Source: CAZSLZ01 sp964607865
Lineage (GTDB): Bacteria > Vulcanimicrobiota > JAJTBE01 > CAZSLZ01
Reading direction: 5' to 3'
DNA: 6,335 nucleotides
Assembly (NCBI GenBank): GCA_964607865.1
Contig: CAZSLZ010000157.1
Span: 1-6,335, forward strand
Made by a program: the position numbers and the translations under genes. Each line of letters starts with the position of its first letter. Within the stretch, counting starts at the first letter, position 1. The notes beneath the pieces are model-generated. The model worked only from the letters and a program-made list of their open reading frames with translations, was not told the DNA's origin and ran no database searches. Of the stretch, positions 5,012 to 6,335 are shown piece after piece.

Positions 5012-6335
5012 GTGGGCCAGAATAACGAACACTATGACGAAGTTTTTATAAGTTATTCGCGAAGTGATAACAAAAAGGTCTCAGTTTTTGTTGAAAACCT
5101 GCGTCGTGCCGGCGTAACTGCCTGGATTGACGTTGGAGGCATTGACGGAGCCCTGCTGTGGGGCCAGGAAATTGTAGAAGCTATTGACAATAGCAAGGTA
5201 CTTATTCTTATGGCATCCCGGTCATCACTCAGTTCTCATAATGTAGTAAAAGAAGTGGCATTGGCTTCTGAGGCTCAAAAACATATACTTCCCATTCATC
5301 TGGAAACGGTTGAAACCCCAAAAACCTTGAGATATCAACTGGCAGGAATTCAACACATAGAATTCTTCACCGGCGATGAAAAGGAAAATTTCCGTGCCAT
5401 ATTAAGATCTCTTGCCAGGCTTGGGGTAACTATCAAAGAGGATATAGACAGTTTCGTTCCGGTTTTGAGTGAAACATCCATGGTTACTGATAAGAAGATA
5501 ACCCCCCCAGAAAAGAAGCCCGAGCCCATGGTTACGGTTAAAAAGATGGAAGTTCCGAAGAAAGAAAGCCAGGTTACCCCTGCCAGCGAAGGGCTTTTAA
5601 AAGAGAATAAGCCTGAACTGGAACCAATTCAGGAAAAAAGAAAGGAAACTGATACGGCCCCCACTCCGTTAAGTTCAGCCCGGGCACCGGTTCCTCAAAT
5701 AAAGAAACTGGAAGCCAGGCCCGAACTGGCAAAAAAGGCAATGGGGCCTGAAAAAAAACCTGTTTCTGCTGAAAAACCCGAGGTACCTGCAAAACCACCT
5801 TCTGGCGAAACAGCGGAAACACCCAAAGAATTGACCCATAAGAAGTTTTATAGAAAATGGGATGTTAAAACCGGTGAAAAATATGATTTTTCCGCCCCTG
5901 TCTGCCTGGCTCTGGATAGCCTGAATAATTTATATATTACAGACCAGGAGAATTGTAAAATTTACAAGGTTTCTTCTGATGGCGATCTGCTTGCCACCTG
6001 GGGAGTGAAGGGCCGTAAAGACGGCCAGTTCGTACGACCCTTTGGTATTGCCGTAGATTCCGGGAATAACGTATATGTTTCTGATGCCCATGGCAACAAT
6101 GTTCAGAAGTTCGATTCAGAAGGCAATTTCTTACTGAAATGGGGAAAATCAGGAAACGGGCTGGGTGAATTCACCCAACCCAGGGGTATTGCCCTGGATA
6201 AAGATGGGCTGGTTTATGTCATTGACGGTATGGTAAACCAGATGACCCCCTGCCGGGTTCAGGTTTTTAATTCTGATGGTGAATTTGAAAATTTATGGGG
6301 GGCTCTTGGCCGGGAAGACGGGCAGTTTCAAAACC
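5012..6335 (+). CDS. TIR domain-NHL repeat protein, 3' end beyond the window
   Basis: The frame is open from GTG at 5012 to the window edge (441 codons visible). Residues about 7-140 form a TIR domain of the bacterial TIR_2 type: DEVFISYSRSD (9-19), GVTAWID (34-40), WGQEIVEAIDNS (50-61), SSLSSHNVVKEVALASE (71-87), then ILPIHLE (92-98). Glu81 falls where NAD-cleaving TIR domains carry their catalytic Glu. Residues about 143-275 are a low-complexity Lys/Pro/Glu-rich linker containing PEKKP twice. NHL repeats follow at about 295-330, 342-378 and 389-430, each with an A-V/L-D...G/N-x-V/L-Y-V/I-x-D pattern ending in WG, and would build part of a beta-propeller. There is no signal peptide or membrane helix in the visible part, so it is probably cytosolic. 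It diverges from the CheR-like gene. The role is inferred: the TIR acts as effector or adaptor and the propeller as ligand- or partner-binding module. Confidence 0.9.
   Translation, partial: MGQNNEHYDEVFISYSRSDNKKVSVFVENLRRAGVTAWIDVGGIDGALLWGQEIVEAIDNSKVLILMASRSSLSSHNVVKEVALASEAQKHILPIHLETVETPKTLRYQLAGIQHIEFFTGDEKENFRAILRSLARLGVTIKEDIDSFVPVLSETSMVTDKKITPPEKKPEPMVTVKKMEVPKKESQVTPASEGLLKENKPELEPIQEKRKETDTAPTPLSSARAPVPQIKKLEARPELAKKAMGPEKKPVSAEKPEVPAKPPSGETAETPKELTHKKFYRKWDVKTGEKYDFSAPVCLALDSLNNLYITDQENCKIYKVSSDGDLLATWGVKGRKDGQFVRPFGIAVDSGNNVYVSDAHGNNVQKFDSEGNFLLKWGKSGNGLGEFTQPRGIALDKDGLVYVIDGMVNQMTPCRVQVFNSDGEFENLWGALGREDGQFQN

Noticed and set aside
5574..5822. 82-codon minus-strand frame
   Set aside because: It is antisense to the Lys/Pro/Glu-rich linker of the TIR-NHL gene and reflects its codon bias.

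Overview
The window is about 6.3 kb of moderately AT-rich bacterial DNA with good Shine-Dalgarno sequences and sigma70-like promoters. It holds four genes on the minus strand and one divergent plus-strand gene that runs off the right edge. The L,D-transpeptidase-like gene implies a peptidoglycan-containing bacterium. The mix of families (TIR joined to an NHL propeller, a CheR-like/TPR/DUF3592 membrane protein, a clostripain-type protease) suits a signalling-rich, probably uncultivated lineage with a sizeable genome. I cannot assign a phylum from the sequence.

Layout from left to right. Positions 1-317 are largely non-coding and begin with a palindromic intergenic repeat (about 1-57). Three genes follow, read leftwards, as a tight operon: a clostripain-type (C11) cysteine peptidase (2546-1188), a YafK-like L,D-transpeptidase domain (1183-707, 4-nt gap) and an unrecognised three-helix membrane protein (692-318, 14-nt gap). 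A sigma70-like promoter (2606-2579) lies in front of the peptidase. Upstream of it is a 732-residue protein (4842-2644) that I read as a degenerate CheR methyltransferase fold, then TPRs, a charged coiled coil, a transmembrane helix, a DUF3592 domain and a second transmembrane helix. It has its own promoter (4914-4887). A 169-bp divergent region separates it from a plus-strand gene (5012 to the window end) that starts with GTG and encodes an N-terminal TIR domain, a roughly 130-residue Lys/Pro/Glu-rich linker and at least three NHL repeats.

How the genes may work together is inference. The CheR-like protein looks like a cytoplasmic scaffold tied to an envelope sensor domain, since several positions expected to bind S-adenosylmethionine are changed. 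TIR-NHL looks like a cytosolic effector or scaffold carrying a beta-propeller. Clan CD proteases and TIR domains both recur in bacterial conflict and regulated-death systems, so a stress- or defence-linked signalling locus is possible. The peptidase and the transpeptidase both lack a visible export signal although their families are usually exported, which is the oddest feature of the operon. Ordinary neighbours with unrelated jobs remain a fair alternative.
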